A stretch of 64,000 nt of DNA, taken from assembly GCA_018993265.1 (NCBI GenBank), contig JAGKSW010000107.1, positions 1-64,000 on the forward strand, read 5' to 3'. The translations under genes and the position numbers were made by a program. The notes beneath the pieces are model-generated. The model ran no database searches. It saw only the letters and a program-made list of their open reading frames with translations, and was not told the origin of the DNA. Positions 8,911 to 18,400 of the stretch are shown one piece after another (the first letter of the stretch is position 1; every line of letters starts with the position of its first letter). Source of the DNA: Nostoc sp. TH1S01 (GTDB taxonomy: Bacteria; Cyanobacteriota; Cyanobacteriia; Cyanobacteriales; Nostocaceae).

Positions 8911-8942
8911 ATGTAGAGACAGAAAATTTTTTGTCTCTACAT
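8911..8942. terminator. Hairpin downstream of folE
   Basis: ATGTAGAGACA pairs with TGTCTCTACAT across a 10-nt AT-rich loop. It is 30 nt after the folE stop and is the common GTAGAGAC palindrome of Nostocales, able to act as a terminator. Confidence 0.5.
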
Positions 8943-8987
8943 TCTTTATTAGTGATGGTGCAGCACAATGCGATATGAAGATTTATG

Positions 8988-9012
8988 TTGGGTTGCGCTG
9001 CGCTTAACCCAA
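8988..9012. repeat. TTGGGTT...AACCCAA palindromic repeat
   Basis: TTGGGTT and AACCCAA flank a GCGCTGCGC core. It lies in the convergent gap between folE and the methyltransferase gene. Related copies occur near 43.15, 43.31 and 44.02 kb. Confidence 0.55.
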
Positions 9013-9053
9013 CCTACCTCTACTGCTGTATTTAACCACTCAGCACTCAGCAA

Positions 9054-10007
9054 TTAAGAAGGCTTTTTCCCGATAATTGTCCGGTGACGGGGGTCACTAG
9101 GAACTTCAATTGTGGGTGAAAAACCGACTTCCTCTAAGGCTGCTGGAATATCGAAACCGTAATAGTCATCACTCCAAGGTTCCGTACTTTTCATTAAAGT
9201 ATACAGAGCGGGAGGGAGATTTTGAATTACAGGCGATCGCGGGTTATTATCTACCAAGGCAATGTAACCACCCGGTCTGAGTAGTCGTTTAGCCTCCGCA
9301 AAAATTTCTTTGCTGGCGTAGCTTGGCAATTCATGACACACAAACTGGAGCGTCACCAAATCAAAGGAATTATCTGGTAAGCCTGTATTCTCCGCTTTAG
9401 CATGAACCCACTGAGAAATTTCATTATTCACATCCCTCGCCTTAGCCACAGCCAGCATATACGGCGATAAATCTAAACCCACAGTCCGAATAGGTTGCTC
9501 TTGTTTCTCTTGATAGTAACGGTGTAGCGCCATCGTAGATAAACCTATCGAGCAGCCAATGTCCAAAATTTCCTTCACCTGCAAGGGGCCGTAAGCTGCC
9601 AAAACATCATGAAAAGTTCCTCTGAGTCTGGCGTGAGCCGCTTCCCAAGTTAGATTTTCTTGCGGCCAAACACGCAAAGACATAGCATAGGTAGCTGACT
9701 CCGCTTCAAAAGCCGCTTCCCAGCAAAGATTACCCTCAGCGTAAGCATGGAATGGTACTTTGTAATATTCTGGATACACAATTTCTGGGTTAGTAACTGC
9801 CCCTAGCAATTGTTTTGTCATCAGCCCTTGTAGGGCTTCAGAGTTTTTGCGCCAGGGAATCCCATTCTTTTCTGCTGTTGTGATTAATACTTGCCGAGCT
9901 TGGTATTTCATCACATTGTAAATAGGTTTGGTCTGGATCAGCAGATTAACGAACTTGGAGAGTATGCTTTCACCAGCCCAATCAGGTTTGACTTTATTTT
10001 TCATCAC
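9054..10007 (-). CDS. Class I SAM-dependent methyltransferase
   Basis: A 317-residue protein with the Rossmann methyltransferase core at about residues 150-270: motif I ILDIGCSIGLST, acidic strand end VGLDLSPYML, then NSFDLVTLQFVCHEL and LLRPGGYIALVDNN. The N-terminal 130 residues are predicted helical and carry no signal peptide. The substrate is not evident. Monocistronic, convergent with folE. Confidence 0.8.
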   Translation of the reverse strand: MMKNKVKPDWAGESILSKFVNLLIQTKPIYNVMKYQARQVLITTAEKNGIPWRKNSEALQGLMTKQLLGAVTNPEIVYPEYYKVPFHAYAEGNLCWEAAFEAESATYAMSLRVWPQENLTWEAAHARLRGTFHDVLAAYGPLQVKEILDIGCSIGLSTMALHRYYQEKQEQPIRTVGLDLSPYMLAVAKARDVNNEISQWVHAKAENTGLPDNSFDLVTLQFVCHELPSYASKEIFAEAKRLLRPGGYIALVDNNPRSPVIQNLPPALYTLMKSTEPWSDDYYGFDIPAALEEVGFSPTIEVPSDPRHRTIIGKKPS

Positions 10008-10154
10008 TTTGAGGAAATGAAGCGATAATTGCCTATACCTATTTTAAGTTTGATTGCTGCTTTCAAAAGCATCGTTTTTTCTATTCTTGCTTTTAACTTC
10101 CCCAATTTTAGGTGCTTGTGTCATTTGATATAGCAGGGAGCAGAAGGTAGTTAA

Positions 10155-10261
10155 TAGGGTGTGTTAGGCGTAAGCTGTAACGCACCGAGAAATATGGTGC
10201 GTTACGGCTAATTCTCACTTTCCTAAGTTCCGAAATCCTTACATAGCCGTAACACACCCTA
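10155..10261. repeat. MITE-like repeat with TAGGGTGTGTTA ends
   Basis: TAGGGTGTGTTA at 10155-10166 and TAACACACCCTA at 10250-10261 form perfect 12-bp terminal inverted repeats. Inside, GTAACGCACC and GGTGCGTTAC make a second hairpin. The element is 107 bp and non-coding, and sits just past the end of the 117-residue gene. Confidence 0.65.
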
Positions 10262-10284
10262 CTTAATATTTACCTTGAGAACAG

Positions 10285-10638
10285 CTAATAACTATTTTTA
10301 TCTAAGAGAGTTTCAAATTCAGCTTGCAAAGCCGTAATATCCGCGAGTCTTGCTACAACTAAATTATTTTGTCCAGCATCACTTAAACGTGCTTTCCAAT
10401 ATTGAATACTGTCTGAATGATTTACCCAAAAGCGAATTACTGTGTCTACTACTTGATCTAAATCCCACCCCCATTTGGCTGGTACAGGTTCCACTGTTGC
10501 TATAAACGCATCGAGTGTACATGTGTGTGTACCCAAGTATTCCACACCTGGATACTTTGGTTTTTGCATACTCTGCTGTTGATGGTTGAAAAACTGCAAA
10601 ACGGGCGATACACCGACAATATCGAAAGTATATTTCAT
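10285..10638 (-). CDS. Small conserved-looking protein behind a CIRCE element
   Basis: A 117-residue soluble protein (start MKYTFDIVGVSPVLQFFNHQ) that I cannot assign to a family. It has no signal peptide or membrane span. A GAGAGG Shine-Dalgarno sequence lies 7-8 nt before the ATG at 10638. The perfect HrcA operator about 134 nt upstream makes it a candidate heat-shock gene. The reading frame and RBS make it credible as a gene. Confidence 0.7.
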   Translation of the reverse strand: MKYTFDIVGVSPVLQFFNHQQQSMQKPKYPGVEYLGTHTCTLDAFIATVEPVPAKWGWDLDQVVDTVIRFWVNHSDSIQYWKARLSDAGQNNLVVARLADITALQAEFETLLDKNSY

Positions 10639-10771
10639 TGAGTTCCTCTCAATAGTTTACTACTTACAAGGAGATTTATCTGGTGAAAATTATGGTTGAA
10701 AAAGGTCTAATATCATCTCTGTAAAAAGAGTATTTTTAGCTTATATCTGAGGAAATAAACTTCCTTATTTA

Positions 10772-10798
10772 TTAGCACTCTAAGCTGGAGAGTGCTAA
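10772..10798. promoter_or_regulatory. Perfect CIRCE element (HrcA operator)
   Basis: TTAGCACTC, a 9-nt spacer, then GAGTGCTAA: an exact match to the CIRCE consensus. The nearest downstream gene is the 117-residue minus-strand CDS; to the right the next gene is almost 950 nt away. No groES or groEL is adjacent, which is where CIRCE is normally found in cyanobacteria. Confidence 0.9.
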
Positions 10799-10962
10799 TT
10801 TTTAGCCTATTTAATTGCTGTATTACTAAAGAGTTTCCGGCATTTTTTTCTAAAAGTAATCTAGTTTTAATAATTTTTTAACTTTAGAATTTTCAAGCTT
10901 GTATTTTGTCAATCACTTGCTGGTAAGCTGCTGTATCTAGAGCATCAGATGTCAATAAATGC

Positions 10963-10996
10963 AAAAACCGCAGCCAGATAATTAATCAGCTGCGGT
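10963..10996 (-). terminator. Intrinsic terminator on the minus strand
   Basis: ACCGCAGC at 10967-10974 and GCTGCGGT at 10989-10996 form an 8-bp GC-rich stem. Read on the minus strand, the stem is followed by TTTTT. No minus-strand gene ends here, so it may end an unannotated transcript or be a relic. Confidence 0.5.
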
Positions 10997-11066
10997 AATT
11001 ATGCTGTAGGGAGTATTTCTGAGGTTGTGCTTAAATCACAGCATCTTTGACTTTACATTTTTTTAA

Positions 11067-11216
11067 TTGGAGTTTAGACTAATTTTATCTATAAAACCGC
11101 CAAACCCTTATCCAGAAAGGCTTTTATGATTTATAGGCTGGTTTTGATTCCGAAGTTTAAAATGCTTGCTATACAAGGGTTGTAGGCTTAAAAAAAGAAT
11201 TTAGTCTAAACTCCAG
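11067..11216. mobile_element. MITE, ~150 bp, non-autonomous
   Basis: GGAGTTTAGACTAA at 11069-11082 is matched perfectly by TTAGTCTAAACTCC at 11201-11214. Similarity between the two ends continues inward (both contain an AACCCTT motif about 25-30 nt in), as in the ends of a deleted insertion sequence. There is no transposase inside. Confidence 0.65.
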
Positions 11217-11743
11217 TTTTAAGAAACTGGACATAAATGGCCGCTCAAAGAACAAGTAAAACTAATAAGCAATGATAAGTGAGTGCGATCGCCCCAAGTC
11301 AAGTGATAATTATAATGCCTTAAAAGTAAGCAAATTCCATCCTTAATTTATTACTAATAATGGTCAAAGCCAGATAAATCAATGGTTGTGAGAGCCAGTG
11401 TTGTCCATCTCTATTATGCGGTCGAGGCGGCGATCGCTGCATAGCTACTTCACCATGTAGTAAATAACAGGCTTCAGCAATAATACAATAAACTACGGTA
11501 AATCTATCGAATTACCGCGACTATCAGTGATAAGCTGATATAAAAGTGCTTTTCCTAAAAAGTTAATTATCCTAAAGCGATATGTAATAACAAATTATTG
11601 GTTAGCATTCTCAAATAATCTATGGCATTTTTTAATCAAACTATACTACAGTTAATTTATCGACCTTTAGAGGTATATAAAAATTAAGTTGAGCAACAAA
11701 TTACTTAGTAATTTAAACGTATAACCTATAAGATAAAAAGACG
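11217..11743. other. Gene-free stretch
   Basis: About 530 bp of AT-rich DNA upstream of the methyltransferase gene. It holds two HIP1-like GCGATCGC sites (near 11286 and 11431), but no open frame, repeat or RNA gene that I can support. Confidence 0.5.
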
Positions 11744-12436
11744 ATGACAGATAATATTCTTCAGCAACAAATTGAGTACTACCGCGCTAGAGCAAATGAG
11801 TATGATGAGTGGTTTTATAGGATAGGACGCTATGACCGTGGTAAAGAAAACAACCAGCGTTGGTTTAATGAAATAGCTTTTCTTCAACGTGCAGTACAGC
11901 AAATTGGAAATATAAATAATGTTTTAGAGTTAGCCAGTGGCACAGGAATCTGGACACAGGAGCTTTTAAAGATTAGTAATAAAATTACTGCATTGGATGC
12001 TTCTGAAGAAGTAATTGCAATTAACCGTTCTAAGTTAAATTCCCCAATTATTGAATATCAGCAAATTGACTTATTTACATGGCAACCTGATACAGAATAC
12101 GATTTGGTGTTCTTTGCATTTTGGATATCTCATATACCGCCAATATTAGTAGACTCATTTTTGGCGAAAGTTTATCAATCTGTCTGCATTGGTGGACAAG
12201 TATTTATTATTGACTCTCGCTTTGAACCTACATCTACAGCTAACAATCATATTTTAGAAAACGACGACAATATATATATAACCCGTAAATTAAATAATAA
12301 TCAAGAATATCAGATTGTCAAAGTTTTTTATCAACCTGATGAACTTCAAGAAAAGTTAAATAAAGCAGGTTTTCAGGCTGATGTAAAAGTTACAGATAAG
12401 TATTTTATTTATGCCTACGGAAAGAAAGTTGAGTGA
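11744..12436 (+). CDS. Class I SAM-dependent methyltransferase
   Basis: A 230-residue methyltransferase. Motif I is VLELASGTGIWTQELL (about residues 64-79), the acidic residue is in ITALDASEEVI, and YDLVFFAFWISHIP and GGQVFIIDSRF complete the fold. It is unrelated in sequence to the one at 9-10 kb. Substrate unknown. It stands alone, with long intergenic DNA on each side. Confidence 0.82.
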   Translation: MTDNILQQQIEYYRARANEYDEWFYRIGRYDRGKENNQRWFNEIAFLQRAVQQIGNINNVLELASGTGIWTQELLKISNKITALDASEEVIAINRSKLNSPIIEYQQIDLFTWQPDTEYDLVFFAFWISHIPPILVDSFLAKVYQSVCIGGQVFIIDSRFEPTSTANNHILENDDNIYITRKLNNNQEYQIVKVFYQPDELQEKLNKAGFQADVKVTDKYFIYAYGKKVE

Positions 12437-12927
12437 TTAACAATTCAAGGCATTTCAAGTCATTAACGATATTCGCTAAGTTGTAAAAAGTTATATCCGT
12501 AAGCAATTGGAAAGTATTAATAAGATAAAAGCTGCGACCGAGCAAGGAAGTTGACCAGTATTGGCACATGAAAGCTTCACCATTAAAGCATTTGAGTAAG
12601 TAAACAGATTTTTTCTGGAATTGATTTTCTTACTTGCGCCCTATTTGATAAGTAAATATAGCGTTTCCTCGTCTGCTGAGGTACAAATTTATCTGTTTCC
12701 ATCTGCGTAGCCTGGGGCAAGACGCTTAAGCGTCTACATCTGCGGTTAATTATTATTACTTGTAACTCACTAGAATGAGAATCGCTATAAATATAATTTT
12801 CGCGCAATCATTATTGTAATTGTGTTAGATTTTACAAAAATTCTTATTGTTTCATTCCTGAAATACAAATAATTATGAGCTATAGTGAATCTTTAATTGT
12901 TTTTAATACTGAAAGAAAAATCATATA
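12437..12927. other. Gene-free stretch with repeat DNA
   Basis: About 490 bp. It includes a small palindromic repeat near 12715-12755 (GACGCTTAAGCGTC core). A 74-codon minus-strand frame spanning this repeat appears to be chance coding. Nothing else is supported. Confidence 0.5.
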
Positions 12928-13353
12928 ATGCGTTATTTATTACTTTATTTTTTAAGTATGTTACCGATTATTAGTTTGAGTGCTAATACTGTGGTGCAGG
13001 CAAATACACAAGCCCAGCCAACAAAAACATATTTATCACAAAAAACCAACTGTAATGACCCGCAAACTCAATCAGAAATTAATATCTGCTCACAGTTGTC
13101 ATATCAAGATGCTGATAAAAAATTAAATCAAGCTTATAAAAAACTATTAGCAAAGTTGTCAAAATCTAGACAACAGAAATTAATTGCTGCACAAGTAGCA
13201 TGGATTAAGTTTCGTGACGCAAGTTGTGAGTTTGAAAGAAGTCAATACGAAGGTGGAAGTATTGCTCCTGCTATTTATTCTGGTTGTTTGGAAGAAGCAA
13301 CCAAGCAGCGTACTCAACAATTACTTATTGCTATAGAAAATAGCGATTATTAA
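12928..13353 (+). CDS. LprI-like (DUF1311) exported protein
   Basis: A 141-residue secreted protein. Residues 1-24 form a Sec signal peptide (hydrophobic LLLYFLSMLPIISLSANTV, cleavage near VQA-N). The mature part has the DUF1311 pattern: paired Cys residues (CNDPQTQSEINICS), the helical ADKKLNQAYKKLLAKL stretch, then AWIKFRDASCEFE and a final SGCLEEATKQRTQQL. DUF1311 includes the lysozyme inhibitor LprI of mycobacteria; the function in cyanobacteria is not established. Confidence 0.8.
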   Translation: MRYLLLYFLSMLPIISLSANTVVQANTQAQPTKTYLSQKTNCNDPQTQSEINICSQLSYQDADKKLNQAYKKLLAKLSKSRQQKLIAAQVAWIKFRDASCEFERSQYEGGSIAPAIYSGCLEEATKQRTQQLLIAIENSDY

Positions 13354-13572
13354 ACCTGCTTTAGCAGTCTGTGTAGGAGTTACAAAAAATTACTCCCTAC
13401 TGCCTAGTCCCTATCCCCTACAATCTGTTAAGTTATTAAAAATAAAGTAAAAAAATGTAAAGTAAGTCAAAAATAAAATTATCGTTAATTAAGCGATCGC
13501 AATGCGGGAAGTCACTCACTGCGGTAGTCTAGATGAGAGTGAATATATCGCCTGGTTTGACATAACGTTATT

Positions 13573-14544
13573 ATGACTTCAGTTGTTTCCAGTGCAACCC
13601 GCACGATTCGTATTGGTTCTCGTAAAAGTCAACTTGCTCTAGTTCAAACATACTGGGTAAGAGAGCAACTACAAAAAAGTTTCCCAGATATCAATTTTGA
13701 AGTCCACACCATGTCTACCCAAGGCGACAAAATCCTGGATGTAGCGTTGGCGAAGATTGGCGATAAAGGACTTTTTACTAAAGAACTCGAACTGGGAATG
13801 ATCAACCAAGAAATTGACTTTGCGGTTCATTCCCTTAAGGATCTGCCAACTAATTTACCAGAAGGCTTAACCCTAGCGGCAATTACCGAACGGGAAAATC
13901 CAGCCGATGCCTTAGTTGTACATGAAAAGTATAAAGATAAGCAAATTGACACTTTGCCAGCAGGCGCAGTAATTGGGACATCCTCATTGCGACGATTGGC
14001 ACAGTTACGCAATCGCTTCCCCCACTTTACCTTTAAAGATGTGCGTGGTAACTTGAATACCCGTTTGGCAAAACTCGATGCCGGCGAATACGATGCCCTG
14101 ATTTTAGCAGCTGCTGGGTTACAACGCTTAGGTATGGGCGATCGCGTTCATCAAATTATCCCCAAAGAAATTTCGTTGCACGCTGTCGGACAAGGTGCAT
14201 TAGGGATAGAATGCCGTGCTGATGACAAAGATTTGATATCTTTACTCAAAGCTATTGAACACCCTGAAACTCGCGATCGTTGTTTAGCAGAAAGAGCATT
14301 CTTACGTGACCTGGAAGGTGGTTGTCAAGTACCTATCGGTGTAAATACAGAAATTAATGATGGCAATTTAACACTTACAGGTGTAGTTGCCAGTGTCGAT
14401 GGTCAGAAACTCGTCAAAGATACCGTAACAGGTTCAGCCAGCAACGCCGAAGCATTAGGTACAGAATTAGCCAACCGTCTGCGGGAACAAGGCGCACAAG
14501 AAATTCTTGAGCAAATTTTTGCCGAAATCCAACGGGGATCTTAG
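13573..14544 (+). CDS. hemC: Hydroxymethylbilane synthase (porphobilinogen deaminase)
   Basis: Polymerises four porphobilinogens into hydroxymethylbilane for heme, chlorophyll and bilin synthesis. The 323-residue length is normal. Signatures include [27 protein letters not shown], the Asp-containing [19 protein letters not shown], and the dipyrromethane cofactor Cys in EGGCQVPIG (about residue 251). The ATG at 13573 is followed by a short Ala/Thr/Ser-rich tail before the conserved IRIGSRKS. Confidence 0.97.
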   Translation: MTSVVSSATRTIRIGSRKSQLALVQTYWVREQLQKSFPDINFEVHTMSTQGDKILDVALAKIGDKGLFTKELELGMINQEIDFAVHSLKDLPTNLPEGLTLAAITERENPADALVVHEKYKDKQIDTLPAGAVIGTSSLRRLAQLRNRFPHFTFKDVRGNLNTRLAKLDAGEYDALILAAAGLQRLGMGDRVHQIIPKEISLHAVGQGALGIECRADDKDLISLLKAIEHPETRDRCLAERAFLRDLEGGCQVPIGVNTEINDGNLTLTGVVASVDGQKLVKDTVTGSASNAEALGTELANRLREQGAQEILEQIFAEIQRGS

Positions 14545-14734
14545 AAATACTGGCAAACAGATGTGGTTAGATAAGAATTGAGTTTAAAGGATGAAGTGTA
14601 AAGGATAAAGGAGCAAAAATCGGTACATTGTTGCCGAGATTTCTACCATTCTTTGATTAAAGTGCCTTTATACTTCAGACTTCATACTTCAGACTTGTGA
14701 AAATATAGGCAGAACCGGGGAAACAACAAAAACC

Positions 14735-16156
14735 ATGCGGATTCTATTCGTTGCAGCAGAAGCAGCTCCCGTTGCGAAAGTAGGAGGAATGGGTGATGTT
14801 GTGGGAGCATTACCTAAAGTCTTAAGACAAATGGGGCATGATGTCCGCATATTCCTGCCTTACTACGGGTTTTTACCAGACAAAATGGAAATCCCCAAAG
14901 ACCCGATTTGGTGGGGATATGCAATGTTTCAGACCTTTGCAGTTTATGAAAGTGTGCTGCCCGGTACTGATGTGCCTTTGTATTTATTTGGACATCCTGC
15001 TTTTGATCCGCGCCGCATCTATTCTGGAGAAGACGAAGATTGGCGGTTTACCTTTTTTGCTAATGGTGCGGCTGAGTTCTGCTGGAATTACTGGAAGCCA
15101 GACATCATCCACTGTCATGATTGGCATACAGGGATGATACCCGTGTGGATGAACCAATCTCCAGATATCACCACTGTGTTTACGATTCATAACCTGGCTT
15201 ATCAAGGGCCGTGGCGTTGGTATCTAGAGAAAATTACTTGGTGTCCTTGGTATATGCAAGGACACAACACAATGGCGGCAGCGGTGCAGTTTGCTGACAG
15301 AGTGAATACAGTTTCCCCAACTTATGCCGAACAAATCAAGACACCAGCTTATGGTGAAAAAATTGAAGGTTTGTTGTCATTTATCAGCGGGAAGTTATCA
15401 GGGATTGTCAATGGTATTGATACCGAGGTTTACAACCCAGCCAACGATAAATATATTGCTCAAACTTTCACGCCTGACACGATAGATCAGCGGAAGAAAA
15501 ACAAAGTTGCTTTACAAGAAGAGATGGGGTTGGAAGTCAACTCTCAAGCCTTTTTAATCGGGATGGTAACTCGCTTAGTTGAGCAGAAAGGCTTGGATTT
15601 AGTCATCCAAATTTTAGACCGCTTCATGGCCTATACAGATGCTCAATTTGTGTTGTTAGGGACAGGCGATCGCTATTATGAAACTCAAATGTGGCAATTA
15701 GCATCCCGCTATCCCGGACGTATGGCGACATATTTGCTCTACAACGATGCCCTCTCGCGGCGGATATATGCTGGTACTGACGCCTTTTTAATGCCCAGCC
15801 GTTTTGAACCCTGCGGTATCAGCCAAATGATGGCAATGCGCTACGGTTCAGTTCCCATCGTTCGTCGTACTGGAGGATTAGTTGACACTGTATCCCACCA
15901 CGACCCCATCAACGAAGCTGGTACAGGTTATTGCTTCGACCGCTACGAACCATTGGATCTGTTTACCTGCATGATTCGCGCTTGGGAAGGTTTTCGTTAC
16001 AAACCCCAGTGGAAGGAACTGCAAAAACGCGGCATGAATCAAGATTTTAGCTGGTATCGCTCTGCCAAGCAGTACGATAAATTGTATCGTTCCATGTACG
16101 GTTTGCCAGACCCAGAGGAAGAAGTATCACAGCCAGAGTTAGTTTTGAATCAGTAG
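14735..16156 (+). CDS. glgA: Glycogen synthase (GT5)
   Basis: Transfers glucose from ADP-glucose to a growing alpha-1,4-glucan. The 473-residue protein is a GT-B enzyme of family GT5. The N-terminal [13 protein letters not shown] (about residues 15-27) is the sugar-nucleotide loop; [43 protein letters not shown] and [20 protein letters not shown] are all in order. It follows hemC on the same strand after a 190-bp gap rich in CTTCAGA-type heptamers, so it is probably a separate transcript. Confidence 0.96.
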   Translation: MRILFVAAEAAPVAKVGGMGDVVGALPKVLRQMGHDVRIFLPYYGFLPDKMEIPKDPIWWGYAMFQTFAVYESVLPGTDVPLYLFGHPAFDPRRIYSGEDEDWRFTFFANGAAEFCWNYWKPDIIHCHDWHTGMIPVWMNQSPDITTVFTIHNLAYQGPWRWYLEKITWCPWYMQGHNTMAAAVQFADRVNTVSPTYAEQIKTPAYGEKIEGLLSFISGKLSGIVNGIDTEVYNPANDKYIAQTFTPDTIDQRKKNKVALQEEMGLEVNSQAFLIGMVTRLVEQKGLDLVIQILDRFMAYTDAQFVLLGTGDRYYETQMWQLASRYPGRMATYLLYNDALSRRIYAGTDAFLMPSRFEPCGISQMMAMRYGSVPIVRRTGGLVDTVSHHDPINEAGTGYCFDRYEPLDLFTCMIRAWEGFRYKPQWKELQKRGMNQDFSWYRSAKQYDKLYRSMYGLPDPEEEVSQPELVLNQ

Positions 16157-16482
16157 TTTTAAACGCAAAGGGGAGCGGAGTTAAACGCAGAGGAACGCGG
16201 AGAGTTTTTGTTGTTCATCTGCGTTTATCTGCGGTTATTATTTTTTAAATTCTCAGAAATGTCCGAGGCACGAGAAAGAGCCGATAATGATTCGCCGTGG
16301 AAGGAAATTTTAGCTTGAACTGACAGAAGCCTCTCACCTACCCGAAGGGAGGTGATGAGATAAATGGCAGGCTAATTGACGACAATCTTCCGACCGATGC
16401 CGATAGGCAAGGGAGGAAGATATGGAGGAAACTAGCAATTTCTATGTTATATTTTTTTATAGCAAACGTTGTTTACTCTAAT

Positions 16483-17700
16483 ATGTTAAGAGTCGTCAAA
16501 GTCAGGTTATATCCAGACACCCAACAGCAGCAGTCACTAGCACAAGCTTTTGGTGGTTGTCGTTGGTTATGGAATTATTGCCTGAACTTGATGAACCAGA
16601 CATACAAGGAGACTGGTAAGGGGTTATCTGGATACGAAGTTAAAAAGATAATTCCCCAGTTAAAAAAAGAATATGAGTGGTTATCGCTAACTTACTCACA
16701 ATGCTTGCAACAAGTTTGCTTGAATCTTGGAGTAGCTTTTAATAATTTTTTTGAGAAACGGGCTAAATATCCTAGATTCAAATCAAAACATGGTAAACAG
16801 TCAATACAATATCCTCAAAATGTCAAAATTACTGATAATTCTGTGAGTCTCCCAAAAATAGGAGATGTCACAGCGATGATTCATAGACCTATTGAGGGAA
16901 AAGTTAAGACTGTAGCCATATCTAAAAACTTTTCTAATCAATACTTTGCGGCTATTCTTTTTGATGATGGTAAAGACAAACCTTCTGCAAATACAGAAGG
17001 CAAAGCGATAGGTATTGACTTGGGATTAACTCACTTTGCAGTTACTAGCGATGGTTCTAAGTTTGATAATCCTAGAATACTCAGCAAACATGAGAAGAAT
17101 TTAAAACTTAAACAGCAGCAGTTATCTAGAAAGCAGAAGGGTTCTAATAACCGTATTAAAGCCAGAAATAAAGTTGCTAGAGTTCATAGAAAAATAACTA
17201 ACTGCCGTGAGGATTTTCTGCACAAGCTATCTCGTAGGATAGTCAACGAAAACCAAGTTATAGTGCTTGAAAATCTAAATGTTAAAGGCATGATGCAGAA
17301 TCATAAACTAGCCAAGTCTATACATCAAGTTGGATGGGGAATGTTCTGTACCATGTTGAAATACAAGGCAGAAATGGAAGGGAAGATTTATCTTGAAGTT
17401 GATAGATTTTTTCCCAGTTCAAAAACTTGTCATGTGTGCCTTAATCAAGTTGGTGGTTTGCCACTTGATGTAAGATTTTGGACTTGCGATAATTGCCAAA
17501 CTAGGCACGACAGGGATGTGAACGCAAGCATTAACCTCAGAGATGAGGGTCTACGCCACTTGCTTCAAGCCGGGGAACCCGTCCAACGCAGTGGCTCACG
17601 AATTTTGACCTCTGGAACGGGGGATAAAGCCTGTCGCCCAGATGTAAGTCGTAGTAAGGGAGGACGCAAGAAATCCACTACTGCGCTTTCTGTTGGATAG
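16483..17700 (+). CDS. tnpB: TnpB RNA-guided nuclease
   Basis: A 405-residue TnpB from the ATG at 16483 (MLRVVKVRLYPD); an upstream ATG at 16444 adds 13 hydrophobic residues that are not family-like. The RuvC residues are visible: Asp in GIDLGLTHFAVTS, Glu in VIVLENLNVKGM and Asp in HDRDVNASINL. The zinc finger has CHVC and CDNC. All key residues are present, so the nuclease is probably active. The region from about 17560 through the right hairpin is where an omega-RNA would be made. Confidence 0.9.
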   Translation: MLRVVKVRLYPDTQQQQSLAQAFGGCRWLWNYCLNLMNQTYKETGKGLSGYEVKKIIPQLKKEYEWLSLTYSQCLQQVCLNLGVAFNNFFEKRAKYPRFKSKHGKQSIQYPQNVKITDNSVSLPKIGDVTAMIHRPIEGKVKTVAISKNFSNQYFAAILFDDGKDKPSANTEGKAIGIDLGLTHFAVTSDGSKFDNPRILSKHEKNLKLKQQQLSRKQKGSNNRIKARNKVARVHRKITNCREDFLHKLSRRIVNENQVIVLENLNVKGMMQNHKLAKSIHQVGWGMFCTMLKYKAEMEGKIYLEVDRFFPSSKTCHVCLNQVGGLPLDVRFWTCDNCQTRHDRDVNASINLRDEGLRHLLQAGEPVQRSGSRILTSGTGDKACRPDVSRSKGGRKKSTTALSVG

Positions 17701-17740
17701 GAAGCCTACACTGTACCGTCAGGTCAGTGTAGGTAGTTCA
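17560..17740 (+). ncRNA. Putative omega-RNA of the TnpB element
   Basis: In IS605-type elements the guide scaffold RNA overlaps the 3' end of tnpB and runs to the right end. Here the 3' coding end and the right-end hairpin (17705-17733) are compact and GC-rich compared with the flanks. The guide would be the sequence just beyond the element end. Placement is by family rule, not by a direct match. Confidence 0.35.
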
Positions 17741-17884
17741 CAAGCATACTTTCCACAAGCAAAGTTATTTTAGGAATTGTAAATTAGTTATACTTATTAA
17801 ATTCGCTTGAGTCTGTCGGTGATATTATCAATAATAATAAAACAGATAATGTCAAGCTACCTATAAGTCTAGGAGGTTGGCTCG

Positions 17885-18094
17885 ATGAGAATTGTAGACG
17901 TGAAAACAACAGATGGACACAGAGTTGAAATTAACCCTGATGCCATTTCTGAAATTATTGAAGTCAAAGCAGAAGAACCAGGATTTTTATTTTTTCCCGG
18001 ACAAGAAGCAGAATACGATGTCCACATGGTAGATGGTGTAACAGTCCGGGTTGGGCAAGATGAACATAACAAACTTATGAATGATCAAGATTAA
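17885..18094 (+). CDS. Small conserved-looking acidic protein
   Basis: A 69-residue acidic protein (MRIVDVKTTDGHRVEINPDA) with no signal peptide or membrane span. A strong GGAGG Shine-Dalgarno lies 8 nt before the ATG. The content alternates short beta strands and turns. I do not recognise a characterised family. A hairpin at 18241-18272 would end its transcript. Confidence 0.7.
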   Translation: MRIVDVKTTDGHRVEINPDAISEIIEVKAEEPGFLFFPGQEAEYDVHMVDGVTVRVGQDEHNKLMNDQD

Positions 18095-18240
18095 TTTTCT
18101 GCCCATGAATCTGTAATCTATGTATTTACATAGTCAATGAATAGATGAATGTGAATCATCTGGGAATTTTTGCTTAATTTTGTAGTAAAGACCTAACCTT
18201 TTAGTTCTCCTGTAGGGTACGAGTTATCATGAAAAATGAC

Positions 18241-18272
18241 AATTAGTGGTGGAACTGAATTCACCACTAATT
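18241..18272 (+). terminator. Terminator downstream of the 69-residue gene
   Basis: AATTAGTGGTG pairs perfectly with CACCACTAATT (11 bp, 10-nt loop), followed by TTATTCTTTT. Confidence 0.65.
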
Positions 18273-18331
18273 TATTCTTTTGACAAAAGATAACTATTTT
18301 ATTTCTATAGGCATAGTTGAATCTCTCTTGA

Positions 18332-18400
18332 TCAAGAAGATTTTTATACATTAACTGAATTAATCTTCTTGAGGTGATAAAAACCTCAAGGATTTTTTTT
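18332..18400 (+). promoter_or_regulatory. Attenuator-like leader of the P450 gene
   Basis: Two exclusive folds are visible. CTTGAGGT (18368-18375) pairs with ACCTCAAG (18383-18390) and is followed by GA and eight T that end one base before the ATG, a textbook intrinsic terminator. TCAAGAAGATT (18332-18342) pairs perfectly over 11 bp with AATCTTCTTGA (18362-18372), which uses up the left arm of the terminator. This is the geometry of an antiterminator/terminator switch. Confidence 0.6.

Larger units (their letters stand above)
16320..17740 (+). mobile_element. Solitary TnpB (IS200/IS605-like) element
   Basis: The TnpB gene is bracketed by hairpins: left TCACCT/AGGTGA at 16334-16355 and a second ATCTTCC/GGAAGAT at 16385-16421; right CCTACACTG/CAGTGTAGG at 17705-17733. 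There is no Y1 transposase (TnpA) on either side, so this is a TnpB-only derivative. Exact ends are estimated from the hairpins. Confidence 0.6.

Noticed and set aside
12583-12807. 74-codon minus-strand frame
   Set aside because: It is largely the translation of a small palindromic repeat, with no RBS and no protein-like pattern.
14838-15137. 99-codon frame inside glgA
   Set aside because: Shadow of glgA in another frame; the glgA motifs are complete.
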